In this document: positions 1 to 8,917 of the stretch, piece after piece
Layout of the letters: every line of letters begins with the position of its first letter
Numbering within the stretch: position 1 is the first letter of the stretch
NCBI RefSeq assembly: GCF_050436765.1
Contig: NZ_JBNQGD010000064.1
Span: 1-21,575 of the forward strand
DNA: 21,575 bases
Direction: 5' to 3'
From: Arachidicoccus sp050436765
GTDB lineage: Bacteria; Bacteroidota; Bacteroidia; Chitinophagales; Chitinophagaceae
Made by a program: the position numbers and the translations under genes
The notes under the pieces: model-generated
What the model was told of the DNA's origin: nothing
The model's database searches: none
What the model saw: only the letters and a program-made list of their open reading frames with translations

Positions 1-1360
1 AACGAATGATATAGGTATCCTGCTGGAAATTCAATGTTGCATCCCCAACCAAATTTGTTTCGTCAGATTTCAACTGCATGAATTTATTCAGGAAATAGCC
101 GGTATTTTGATAACCTGCATCTGGATTGTATTTTGCATATCCGTCATCTTGCAACGCTTTCATATCAAGAATACTAGCTGCAAAACGTGTGTCTGTTCCT
201 GTCATATTACCTTTCATAAAATCATAGCAGGTCGGTGTAATCGGGTTAAAACTCCATCCGCCTACTGTACTTAATGCCGGTGCATGAGCTGCATTAACTA
301 CAACATAGCCTCTAGGCCCTACAAGGGTGCACAATGTCGTACCCATATCCGAGCCGCTGCTCCAATTTCCCCAGCCTGTTAAACCCTGATTGGTATGCAC
401 ATCTTCAAAAATAGATTCCGAATTAAAACGTCCGGGTGCATTTCCAAATAAGGGATTTGAAGCGGTTAGCTTGTTACTCCACAGATCCGAAAAATGGGTC
501 AGCAGTTGGTAGCCGTAAGGGCTGGTAAAACTTGTTCCGTTTTGTGTGCCATTTACCTTCGCCAGCGTTTGCGCAGCCAACGCATATTTGGCCGTATTGC
601 CAGGAAATGCGACACTTCCATCAGGATTTTTTGCACCCGGCCAACCGCTTCCTTCATACAAATAAACTTTTCCCAATAAAGCCGTTGCAGCGCCCTGCGT
701 TAGCCTTCCTGCGTCAGTTGCTGAGAGCGTTTTCGGCAAATCGGGAATAGCTGCAGTCAAATCCGCCTCTATCTGGGCATATACTTCCGGAATAGTAGAC
801 TGCTTAACAACATTGATCTCAGCAGCACTTACCGGATGCACAAATAATGGAACATTGCCCCAAATCCGCACCAAATTAAAGTAGTAGTAGGCTCTTAATG
901 TCTTACATTCCGCAATGATTCTCGCCGTATCGCTCACGCCCTGCGCCGTACCGATATTATCCAACAACGCGTTGGCATTGGCAATGCCGATATAATACGT
1001 GTACCACAAATTAGCAGGGCCGTTAGTGTTGTCGCCAATATTGGTAGCATTCATTTTATAGTTGGAAACGTACTGTACGCCACTTCCATCAGTAGGTCCG
1101 CCGCCACCGCAATAAGCTTCATCCGAAGCGGCGTTCATGATAAATGTCTGGTTGTAGAATGCTCCGGCATTTATTCTTACTGAACTATATGCAGATGCCA
1201 ATGCAGAATAAATTTCGCTTGGAGTCTGATAATAATTTTGAAGTGGTATCTTGGCATCAGATTTTGTGTCTGCCGTCAAATATTTACTGCAGGAAGCAAA
1301 GCTCAAAATAATGCTAAAAGCTGTCAGCCATCGTACAGATTTAAAATTTTTGATTATCAT
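1..1360 (-). CDS. SusD/RagB-family nutrient-binding outer-membrane lipoprotein (partial, C-terminus beyond left edge)
   Basis: The minus-strand reading frame is open from an ATG at 1358-1360 to the window edge, giving about 453 codons without a stop. The N-terminus (MIIKNFKSVRWLTAF) leads into a hydrophobic stretch and a lipobox (SFASCS), so it should be lipidated and exposed on the outer membrane. Family-typical parts are visible: a start of the mature protein like KYLTADTKSD, an early helical stretch with NALLDN, the TPR-like segment CKTLRAYYYFNLVRIWGNVPLF, and later ALLGKVYLYEG. SusD proteins bind glycans and form the lid of the SusC transporter. This gene starts 21 bp after the susC-like stop, so the two are surely co-transcribed. 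SusD homologues are usually about 500-600 residues, so roughly the last 50-150 residues lie outside the window. Family assignment is secure; the glycan bound is inferred from the neighbouring enzymes. Confidence 0.93.
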   Translation of the reverse strand, partial: MIIKNFKSVRWLTAFSIILSFASCSKYLTADTKSDAKIPLQNYYQTPSEIYSALASAYSSVRINAGAFYNQTFIMNAASDEAYCGGGGPTDGSGVQYVSNYKMNATNIGDNTNGPANLWYTYYIGIANANALLDNIGTAQGVSDTARIIAECKTLRAYYYFNLVRIWGNVPLFVHPVSAAEINVVKQSTIPEVYAQIEADLTAAIPDLPKTLSATDAGRLTQGAATALLGKVYLYEGSGWPGAKNPDGSVAFPGNTAKYALAAQTLAKVNGTQNGTSFTSPYGYQLLTHFSDLWSNKLTASNPLFGNAPGRFNSESIFEDVHTNQGLTGWGNWSSGSDMGTTLCTLVGPRGYVVVNAAHAPALSTVGGWSFNPITPTCYDFMKGNMTGTDTRFAASILDMKALQDDGYAKYNPDAGYQNTGYFLNKFMQLKSDETNLVGDATLNFQQDTYIIR

Positions 1361-1381
1361 TTTATTTAATATTTAAATGGT

Positions 1382-4300
1382 TTAAAATTGTAAATTTACT
1401 CCTACCATCAGGGTACGTGATTGTGGATAGAATCCTTTATCTACGCCAAATACATTGCCGCCAATTTCAGGATCAAACCCATTGTACTTGGTAAGGGTCA
1501 ATAGATTTTCTGCTGCTACATATATCCTAAGTTTCTCTGCTCTGATTGATTTTGCTATCCTTTCCGGCAAAGTGTAGCCCAATTGGATATTCTTGAAGCG
1601 AAGAAAATCTCCGTTATGCAAATAAAAATCCGACATATTGGTAAAATTACCGTTCGAAGCATCACCCAAGCCGAATGTTGCCAAACGAGGGAATGTATTG
1701 CTAGTGCCGGGTCCTGTCCATCTGTTCAAATAATATTGCGGGAAGTTAACGGCTCCTGCATCAAAGCGGCGATAGTCCTGGAATATTTTATTACCACCCT
1801 GCCCATTTATGAAGATCAGTAGATCAAAATTGCCCAGTTGCTTGTTGCCATAGCCAAGATTGATGGTTAATCCGTAGGTGTAAGTGGGTAGGCCTGAACC
1901 TAAGTAGGTTACATCATTTGCATCGATCACTCCGTCTCCGTTTATATCCTTCCAACGGAAGTCACCCGGTTCTGCATTGGGCTGTATAATCTTTCCGTTT
2001 GTGCTTTTATAATTCTGTACATCTGCCTGTGTCTGGAAGATACCATTTGTTTTGTAACCCCAAAAGCCATGTACGGGATAGCCATCGACTTCCCTTGTTA
2101 AGGTACCCACATTATTGTTTAGGTTTTGATAAGTTGCTTCACTGAATTGCGCATAAGAATTGCCGGAGCCGATATCGTTTATTTTATTTTTAACCGTAGC
2201 AAAATTGGCAGTAGCTCCAATTGTCCAATCGCTCAATTGTTTGTTATAGCCTAATTGAAGTTCAATACCGGTATTGGTTATACGTCCCTGATTTGCCCAA
2301 GGTTGATTAGGAACGCCCGCATACAGTGGAAGCGTAACCGGTTCCAAAGCCTTGTTTGTTACTTTATTGAAATAATCGAATGTAAAACTAAAATCATTTA
2401 AGAAACGTGCATCAAGCCCTATATCAGTTTGAGCTGTTTGTTCCCATCCCAAATCAGGATTTGACAAAGTAGAGGGAGAAGCGCCCGCAACAGGTGAACC
2501 GGCTGTACCAAAGACATAGTTAACACCTCCTTGAATAGTAGAGATATAGTAGAAATTACCAAATTCGTCATTCCCGGTAATTCCATAGCTGCTCCTGATT
2601 TTTAAGAAGTTAACAGCGTTACCGAGATTGTTTTTCCAGAAATTTTCCAAAGAAGGTACCCAGCCTACCGATACTGATGGGAAGGTCCCCCACTTTTTAT
2701 TAGCGCCAAAATGCGTGGAGCCATCACTTCTTACAATAGCTGTCAGCAAATATTTTTGTGCATAATCATAATTTAACCTCCCGAATACAGATGCTATCCG
2801 GTGTAAGACATAATCATGAGTCGAGGCCGTAATGTCCGCAGCTCCGTTAGCAGTCGTCCAGTTAAAATTAGCATCTTTATAGTTGTCCACCGGCAAATTC
2901 TTTTCAGTAAACCATGTTTCGTTGCCGATTCCGTCCTCACTAATCGCTTGCCCTACGACAATGTCGAAATTATGTTCTTTTACGGAAGTATTATACGATA
3001 TGGTATTATCCCAGTTCCATTCTGTTCCTACGCCGGAGTGTCTGGACAAAGAGTTGAAATCTTGATGCCTGATACCTGTCTGATAGTACTGTGGGGTATA
3101 GGTCCTGTCACCCCAATAATTCCTGTTAACACTAATTTGCGAACGGAACTTTAGACCTTTCATGGGATTGATTTCTAAATAGGTATTCCCAATAATATTA
3201 TCCGACCAACCAGTATTTCCCAAACGGATTTGTGCGTAACCCAGCGGGTTTACAACTTCCTGCGTTACCAAATTCGAAATGCCATAGAGCATACCATTTG
3301 GCGCTACAATGTTATTAGGGCTTGCCTGATATTGTATGCCTGTCGCATCGCTTTTCGAAATATATGGCGGCGTTAAGGGGTCCAATTGCAAAGCATCACT
3401 TAAGGCTTCTCCAAATTCAGTATTTGTTCCAACACCTTTGCTGTTGTTGCGTGTGTAACCGATAGACTGCCCGAATTTGAATATTTTCAGGAATTGTTCA
3501 TTATGGTTGATACGCAGAGAATATTTTTTGAATCCTGATACCTGGGGTAATACAATACCTTCCTGGTCTTGGTAGCCCGCTGATATATAAAGATTAGCAT
3601 ATTGATTTCCGCCGGATATACTGAGTTCGTGATTTGTTCTCAGTGCATTATTAACGAAAATCTGCTTTTGCCAATTAGTTCCTTCGCCCAAAATGCTCGG
3701 GGCAGGATAAGGCAATGAGGTTGCTCCGTCAGCTGATGCCTGTTCATTCATTAACGTTGCATATTGCGTTGCATTAGCCATTGGCATCAATCTTGCCGGC
3801 GCCTGCGATCCATAATATCCGTTATAATTGACAACCATTTTTCCTTCCCGCCCATGTTTGGTTGTAACCAGAATGACACCGTTACCGGACCGAGTACCAT
3901 AAATGGACGCAGAAGCCGCGTCTTTTAATACATCTATAGATTCGATATCGGACTGATTCAAAAAGCCCAGATTAGATTGTTGCACGATGATCCCGTCCAC
4001 TACCCAAAGCGGTTCATTACCAGAAAGGAAAGAAGATAACCCGCGCAACCTCACGGTAAATTCAGATCCAGGTTGCCCGGAGGTTGCTGCGATGGTTACG
4101 CCGGGTGTGCGACCCTGTAAAGCGACTTCCACACGCCCGTCATGAGGAATTCCCGCAATGTCCTTTGCATTTACAGTGGCAATAGCACCGGTAACCAATT
4201 TCTTTTGTTGTGTGCCATAGCCCACAACTATTACCTCATTCAGACTGCTTGCTAAAGGTTCTAACGTAATGTGCAGATTACTTTGGCCGTTGATAGGCAC

Positions 4301-4600
4301 GTCTTTGTTTTTAAATCCAATGTATGATATGACCAATACATCACTACTTTTTGCTTCAAGGCTAAAGTCGCCGTTGGCATCAGTTAATGTGCCTTTTTTA
4401 GTCCCTTTAATCAATACCGAAACGCCCGCTAGCACCTTGCCGCTGGTGTCGGTTACATGACCATTTATCGTCTGCTGAATATTTACAGCTTCTTTATTTT
4501 TTGTAAAGGCCTTTGCCTGCTGTGGCGCAAAAAGTGCGGCTGCCATTAGGATAGAAGCGCCGGCCATTAAACAACGAAAGTTGAATCTTCTTTTTTTCAT
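1382..4600 (-). CDS. SusC/RagA-family TonB-linked outer-membrane transporter
   Basis: This 1072-residue protein is full length for the SusC family. It has a Sec signal peptide (cleavage likely after AKA, near residue 31), a CarboxypepD_reg-like domain at about 44-113, the Bacteroidota TonB-box-like motif EVIVVGYG at 122-129, a plug domain at about 133-250 (with PLWVVDGIIV and IDVLKDAASASIYGTRSGNG), and then a long beta-barrel ending in a C-terminal aromatic residue (NLQF). It imports oligosaccharides across the outer membrane using TonB/ExbBD energy, with the SusD-like protein encoded 21 bp downstream as its lid. It follows the GH30 gene after a 175-bp leader, longer than the other gaps in the cluster, so it may have its own promoter or a processing site. 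No frameshift or missing domain was seen. Confidence 0.97.
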   Translation of the reverse strand: MKKRRFNFRCLMAGASILMAAALFAPQQAKAFTKNKEAVNIQQTINGHVTDTSGKVLAGVSVLIKGTKKGTLTDANGDFSLEAKSSDVLVISYIGFKNKDVPINGQSNLHITLEPLASSLNEVIVVGYGTQQKKLVTGAIATVNAKDIAGIPHDGRVEVALQGRTPGVTIAATSGQPGSEFTVRLRGLSSFLSGNEPLWVVDGIIVQQSNLGFLNQSDIESIDVLKDAASASIYGTRSGNGVILVTTKHGREGKMVVNYNGYYGSQAPARLMPMANATQYATLMNEQASADGATSLPYPAPSILGEGTNWQKQIFVNNALRTNHELSISGGNQYANLYISAGYQDQEGIVLPQVSGFKKYSLRINHNEQFLKIFKFGQSIGYTRNNSKGVGTNTEFGEALSDALQLDPLTPPYISKSDATGIQYQASPNNIVAPNGMLYGISNLVTQEVVNPLGYAQIRLGNTGWSDNIIGNTYLEINPMKGLKFRSQISVNRNYWGDRTYTPQYYQTGIRHQDFNSLSRHSGVGTEWNWDNTISYNTSVKEHNFDIVVGQAISEDGIGNETWFTEKNLPVDNYKDANFNWTTANGAADITASTHDYVLHRIASVFGRLNYDYAQKYLLTAIVRSDGSTHFGANKKWGTFPSVSVGWVPSLENFWKNNLGNAVNFLKIRSSYGITGNDEFGNFYYISTIQGGVNYVFGTAGSPVAGASPSTLSNPDLGWEQTAQTDIGLDARFLNDFSFTFDYFNKVTNKALEPVTLPLYAGVPNQPWANQGRITNTGIELQLGYNKQLSDWTIGATANFATVKNKINDIGSGNSYAQFSEATYQNLNNNVGTLTREVDGYPVHGFWGYKTNGIFQTQADVQNYKSTNGKIIQPNAEPGDFRWKDINGDGVIDANDVTYLGSGLPTYTYGLTINLGYGNKQLGNFDLLIFINGQGGNKIFQDYRRFDAGAVNFPQYYLNRWTGPGTSNTFPRLATFGLGDASNGNFTNMSDFYLHNGDFLRFKNIQLGYTLPERIAKSIRAEKLRIYVAAENLLTLTKYNGFDPEIGGNVFGVDKGFYPQSRTLMVGVNLQF

Positions 4601-4775
4601 CTTATAAGATTTTTGAGAATTTAGTTTTGCGAAATTTGATAATCATTTCCTGTTGATTCCTTTTAAGAAATCAATCTTTCAAATTGGAGGAGGAGCAATA
4701 TGTACCATACTATTTTTTTTCATTTTTTCATTTTTTATATAACAAGCAATAAAAGCACTATTTTAAACAGCTCAA
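4601..4775 (-). promoter_or_regulatory. Leader region between the GH30 gene and the susC-like gene
   Basis: These 175 bp separate the GH30 stop from the susC start, against 15 bp and 21 bp at the other junctions of the cluster. Read on the minus strand it holds an A-rich tract (about 4711-4740) and, closer to susC, the pyrimidine-rich TGCTCCTCCTCC (about 4685-4696), which is complementary to a Shine-Dalgarno sequence. I found no convincing TTTG/TAnnTTTG promoter and no strong terminator. It may hold a secondary promoter or a post-transcriptional control site; this is inference. Confidence 0.3.
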
Positions 4776-6266
4776 TTACAATAGGATAGTAGCAATGCTA
4801 TGCGACTTAGCTATTACTTGTGCCCATTGTCCTTTGATCCACAAATGATAGGAAATAGGTTTGTCTGTTCTGTTTAAAACAACAGTTGCCAATTTTCCGT
4901 TTTTATTAATAAAAGAAGTCGCCTGTAAAATATCTCTATTGGTAGTGGTGCTGATCCTTCTAGCACCCGGGCGAATAAATTTTGAAAACTGTCCGATGTA
5001 CCAATATTCATTGGTGAAATATAATTTCCCGGAATTTACATCTCCGACCAGAGGCGCAAAACAGAAATTGCCGACATGATTGGGGCCACCTGTCTGATCT
5101 ACCAATATATTCCAATCGCAGTAGGCCGTAATGCCGTTGTTTAGATCATTTAGAATATTATTGGCGTAAAGCTCTCCTAGGCTCCAGTCATTTATTTTAT
5201 TAAAATCGAATTTTTCTTTGCAACCTTCGGTAAAGAGCAAATTCACATCTGGAAATGCTTCATGTAAGCGAATAATATTGTTGAAAAGAGGACTGCTCTT
5301 TGTCCATGTTTCATACCAATGAAATCCTATCCCCCAGACGTATTTTGCAGCGGCAGAATCATTTAAAATGGTGCTGGCATATTGATAGGCCAAGTCGCGA
5401 TTATGATCCCATGCTATGATCTTTTTCCCCTGCATTCCTGCTTTATCAAAGGCGGGTCCAAGCGCCTCTTTTATAAAATCTCTTTCTTCTTCGGCCGTGA
5501 ATATGCAGGATTCCCAAATTTGCTTTGCCATGGGTTCATTTTGTACACTTACGCCCCAAACATTGATACCTTGGGCTTTATAGGCTTCAATGAATTTTAC
5601 AAAATATTTGGCCCAAACGTCGTAATATTCTTTTTTCAAATGGCCCCCATGTAGCATATCGTTATTGTCTTTCATCCAGGCTGGTGGGGTCCAAGGGCTT
5701 GCAAATAATTTTAGATGACCATTTAACCTGGCATCTACTCTTTTGATTAATGGAATCTTATATTGCTCATCGTGCTTTACAGAAAAGCTGTTTAATGACG
5801 TATCATTGTCTTTTACATAGGTGTAGCTGTCACTGGAGAAATCACAGCTGTTGATATTGGTGCGGCCAAACGTATAACCGATGCCCGAGGTTGTATCATA
5901 ATAAGCATTAAGGATACTGTCCTGAATATCTTTAGGCATTTTGGCAAAGGTTTCTGCAGACGCATCTGTAAGTGCGCCTCCAAAGCCAATAATTTTTTGA
6001 AATTGATGTGTGGGATCTACAAACACGCAAATATCTGTTTCCAAAGGCTGAGGTTGAGGCTCGAAGCTGATGGTATCTGTTGGGCTAATGCGTTCATTAG
6101 TGCCTTCAGCAGTTGTATATACGATTGCTTTTTTCCCAGCCATGTTAAAAGATATATTGGCTAAGGAAGAATTGTTTTGAGCGCTGTTGGTATTATTATT
6201 TGATGACAGATGACAACTAGATAAGGCCAAACTTATCCCGACAATTAGACAATTAAATTTTTTCAT
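4776..6266 (-). CDS. GH30-family glycoside hydrolase lipoprotein (probable endo-beta-glucanase, beta-1,6 type)
   Basis: This 496-residue protein has a lipobox at its N-terminus (LALSSCHL, Cys18), predicting a lipid-anchored enzyme. The GH30 (beta/alpha)8 fold is recognisable by FGGALTDASAETF near 95-107, the tract LKLFASPWTPPAWMKD at about 185-200, the acid/base motif QNEP (Glu244) and the nucleophile motif LLFTEGC (Glu347). A C-terminal beta-sandwich follows (RPGARRISTTT and ATVVLNRTDKPISY). GH30 enzymes include glucosylceramidases and endo-beta-1,6-glucanases; lipid anchoring and a SusCD/GH3 setting favour the polysaccharide-degrading branch (subfamily 3). It would cut the polymer into oligosaccharides for the SusC/SusD pair and for the GH3 enzyme encoded 15 bp upstream. 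Fold and catalytic residues are seen directly; the linkage cut is inferred. Confidence 0.93.
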   Translation of the reverse strand: MKKFNCLIVGISLALSSCHLSSNNNTNSAQNNSSLANISFNMAGKKAIVYTTAEGTNERISPTDTISFEPQPQPLETDICVFVDPTHQFQKIIGFGGALTDASAETFAKMPKDIQDSILNAYYDTTSGIGYTFGRTNINSCDFSSDSYTYVKDNDTSLNSFSVKHDEQYKIPLIKRVDARLNGHLKLFASPWTPPAWMKDNNDMLHGGHLKKEYYDVWAKYFVKFIEAYKAQGINVWGVSVQNEPMAKQIWESCIFTAEEERDFIKEALGPAFDKAGMQGKKIIAWDHNRDLAYQYASTILNDSAAAKYVWGIGFHWYETWTKSSPLFNNIIRLHEAFPDVNLLFTEGCKEKFDFNKINDWSLGELYANNILNDLNNGITAYCDWNILVDQTGGPNHVGNFCFAPLVGDVNSGKLYFTNEYWYIGQFSKFIRPGARRISTTTNRDILQATSFINKNGKLATVVLNRTDKPISYHLWIKGQWAQVIAKSHSIATILL

Positions 6267-6281
6267 TTAAGTTATATTAAA

Positions 6282-8647
6282 TTATTTATTCCAAATAACA
6301 TTTGCAGACTTGGTATCCCTTGAGTTAGTGCCTATTTTTATAATAAATGCTCCGGGATCCCAGTCGTATTTTAAATTATAGTCATAATATTTTAAATCTT
6401 CCGGTGTGATATTGAATACTACATCTTTACTTTCTCCCGGCTTTAAGAATATTTTTTTAAAACCCTTTAAATCTTCCACACTTCTGGTGACACGCGCCAC
6501 GGGGTCGGTGATATATAGCTGTACTACTTCTTCGCCCGCATATTTGCCGGTATTCGTAATTTCTATCGAGGCCTTTAGTGTGTCATTCGTTTTTAAAGAT
6601 GTTTTTGATAAATGAATTGTACCATAAGAAAAAGTAGTATAACTTAATCCATAACCAAAAGGAAAAAGAGGCGTATTGGAAGCATCCAAATAATCTGATT
6701 TATATTTGGAGGCATCTTTTTGTTCGTCAAATGGTCGGCCTGTTCTTCTTTCATTATAAAAGATAGGCACCTGTCCGACATTTCTTGGGAAAGACATGGT
6801 TAGTTTCCCTGAAGGGTTATATTGCCCAAATAATANNNNNNNNNNCAGTCCCCACATCCTCCCGCGGCGAGGGCACTACCCCCTACAAAGCCACCAAACC
6901 ACGTGTCGAGAAGTGCATCACAATGTTCATTCTCCCAGTTAATTGTCAAAGGTCTACCGTTGAAGAGTATGGCTACCAATGGTTTTCCTGTTTTGTGTAA
7001 GGCCTTTAAAAGATTCAGCTGACTTTGCGGAATCCCAATATTTGTGCGACTTGCAGATTCTCCGGTCATATCGGCGGCTTCGCCTACTACCGCTATAATC
7101 ACATCCGATTTTTGAGCAATTTTTACCGCGTCATCAATCATTTGTCTGGGTGTTCTTTTGTCTGTAGTAATTTCCTGCTTAAAACTATTTACTCTTAATT
7201 TTAATAAAGAGTCGTCAGTAATATTGGCACCCTTTTCATAGAGGATGGTAGCCTTATCTTTTAGCTCAGCCTTTACCCCTTCCAATACAGTAACCGAATG
7301 ATGATAATCATCTGCCACGCTCCAGGCACCAGGCATATTTATCTTGCTATCTGCCAGCGGGCCGATTATGGCAATTGTCCCTTGAGGCTTTAATGGTAAA
7401 AGTTGATTTCTATTTTTTAATAGTACAAAAGTTCTTTTGGCTGTCTCCAAGGCTTGGGCTAGATGGCCCTTGGTCACTTCTTCCGTTTTCGCTTTTTTAA
7501 TATCAATATTTCTATAGGGGTTTTGAAAGAGACCCAATTTATATTTTGCTTCCAAAATCCTTCGACAGGCAGCATCCAAAGTTTTAATATTTACAGCACC
7601 GGATTCGATGGATTTTTTGAGTGTTCCTAAATAATTATCACCCACCATCTCCATGTCGTTGCCGGCATTTAACGCAAGTGCTGCAATAGTTTTTGAATCT
7701 CCAAGACCCCTTGTAGTCAGCTCGTTAATAGCTCCATAATCACTGACAACAAAGCCATTAAAGCCCCACTGTTTGCGTAGGACATCTGTCAAAAGCCATT
7801 TGTTGGCAGCTGATGGAAGTCCGTTTATATCGTTAAAAGAGGACATTACGCTACCGGCTCCTGCGTCTATGGCTGCTTTGTATGGAGGGAAGTAATATTG
7901 ATACATTTCTTGCTTACCCATATCCACAGAATTGTACTCCCGGCCTGCGGTAACAGCGCCATACAAGGCAAAATGTTTTACGCAAGCCATCACAGTATTG
8001 TCCTCCATTAAATTATTCCCCTGATAGCCTTCTACCATCACTTTTGCCATTTGTGCACCCAAAAACGGGTCCTCGCCAGCACCTTCCACATTTCTTCCCC
8101 AGCGAGCATCCCTAGATATATCTACCATTGGAGAATACACCCAATTAATTCCATCTGCAGATGCCTCAATAGCAGCAGTTCTTGCGACTGCTTTAACCAA
8201 AGTTGTATCCCAGCTACAGGAGAGAGCCAGTGGAACCGGAAATATTGTTTCATGACCGTGTATAACATCTAATCCGAAAAGTAGGGGGATGTGAAGTCTT
8301 GATTTCTTCACAGCGATATCCTGTAGGTTTTTAATTCGCTCAATATTCCAGGTGCCAAATACACCACCTACCTGTCCGTTTTTAATTTTCTGATTGACGT
8401 CTTTACTTATTTGGGTGCCGGTGAGAACACCATTATTGATAACTGCTAAATTGAGCTGCCCGATCTTTTCTTCCAGAGTCATTCTTTGCATCAAAGAAGC
8501 AATAAAATCATTTTCATTATTTTGAGCATAAATATGTGCGCTTACCAGCACAAAATATAGCAGAAAAAGGATGCATTTTTTTATAGGGCTCCTTTTGAAT
8601 AACACATCGTTAATTAGATAGATTCTTTTCATGTAATTTAGACTCAT
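6282..8647 (-). CDS. GH3-family beta-glucosidase, interrupted by a 10-N assembly gap
   Basis: One gene is read in two frames either side of the N run at 6836-6845. The first part (8647 to 6846) has a long n-region and Sec signal peptide (ILFLLYFVLVSAHIYA, cut before Gln42) and the GH3 barrel: GLDVIHGHETIFPVP near 125-139, RWGRNVEGAGEDP near 182-194, KHF at 224-226, and the nucleophile motif VVSDYG with Asp303. The C-terminal alpha/beta sandwich domain follows. The second part (6835 to 6282) resumes at LFGQYNPSGKLTMSFPRN and ends with a fibronectin-III-like domain containing EEVVQLYITDP. Rejoined it is about 790 residues, normal for secreted GH3 beta-glucosidases. Methionine 6 (codon 8630-8632) is an equally good start. 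It is first in the cluster and would release glucose from GH30 products in the periplasm. The frame break is very probably an assembly fault. Confidence 0.9.
6836..6845. other. Run of 10 N (assembly or scaffold gap) inside the GH3 gene
   Basis: Ten unresolved bases lie within the conserved GH3 segment that normally reads GG-x-A-x-A-D-V-L-F-G. The coding frame is restored only if the true length is 2 modulo 3; as written (10) it breaks the frame. The 20 bases next to the gap on its right side (6846-6865) are about 70% G+C and encode residues that do not fit the family. Confidence 0.97.
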
Positions 8648-8917
8648 ATTGAATTACAAACTTTTGTTTGTTAAAAAACTTCTGTAAAGGTTGACAAATA
8701 AAACCTCGCAGACAAAGATCTCGACACTACAATACCCCTACAAGACAAAATATAATTATTGATTATCAATATATTATGACCAAACAAATAATTATTTTTA
8801 AAAAAAATGATAATTTTCTAAAGAATTAACCAATTTTAACGAATGAAAATGCTAAGAATGGGGATCCCTACAATATGGATTTTCAGAATAAGAAATTCTA
8901 AAGAAAGGATACTGGTT
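8648..8917. promoter_or_regulatory. Divergent control region between the GH3-led operon and its putative regulator
   Basis: This AT-rich region carries the promoters of two divergent units. Visible structures are a 15-bp perfect palindrome at 8757-8771 (TATTGATTATCAATA), an inverted repeat ACAAAC/GTTTGT with a 4-nt loop at 8656-8671 immediately upstream of the GH3 start, and a weaker repeat AGGTT/AACCT at 8688-8706. On the minus strand, CTTG (8741-8744), 20 nt, then GATCTTTG (8713-8720) is an imperfect match to the Bacteroidota TTTG-N19-TAnnTTTG promoter. The palindrome is the best operator candidate, but no site is proven. Confidence 0.35.
8757..8771. repeat. 15-bp palindrome, possible operator
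   Basis: TATTGATTATCAATA has 7-bp arms around a single central base. It lies between the divergent GH3 operon and the LuxR-type regulator gene. AT-rich palindromes occur by chance, but the position suits a regulator binding site. Confidence 0.35.

Noticed and set aside
494..750. Two short plus-strand ORFs at the left end
   Set aside because: They are opposite the SusD-like frame, which runs open from 1360 to the edge and reads as a clear family member.
2816..3154. 112-residue plus-strand ORF within the susC-like gene
   Set aside because: It lies fully opposite the SusC barrel and has no domain or signal of its own; treated as a shadow frame.
4700..4790. Short plus-strand ORF with a strong-looking GGAGGAGGAG upstream
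   Set aside because: The product is low-complexity (Phe/Ile/Thr), it starts in an intergenic poly-T tract, and Bacteroidota seldom rely on strong Shine-Dalgarno sites. Noted only as possible antisense activity.
6282..8647. GH3 as a true frameshifted pseudogene or two genes
   Set aside because: The break coincides exactly with the run of N, and both sides are well conserved and complementary parts of a single GH3 protein.
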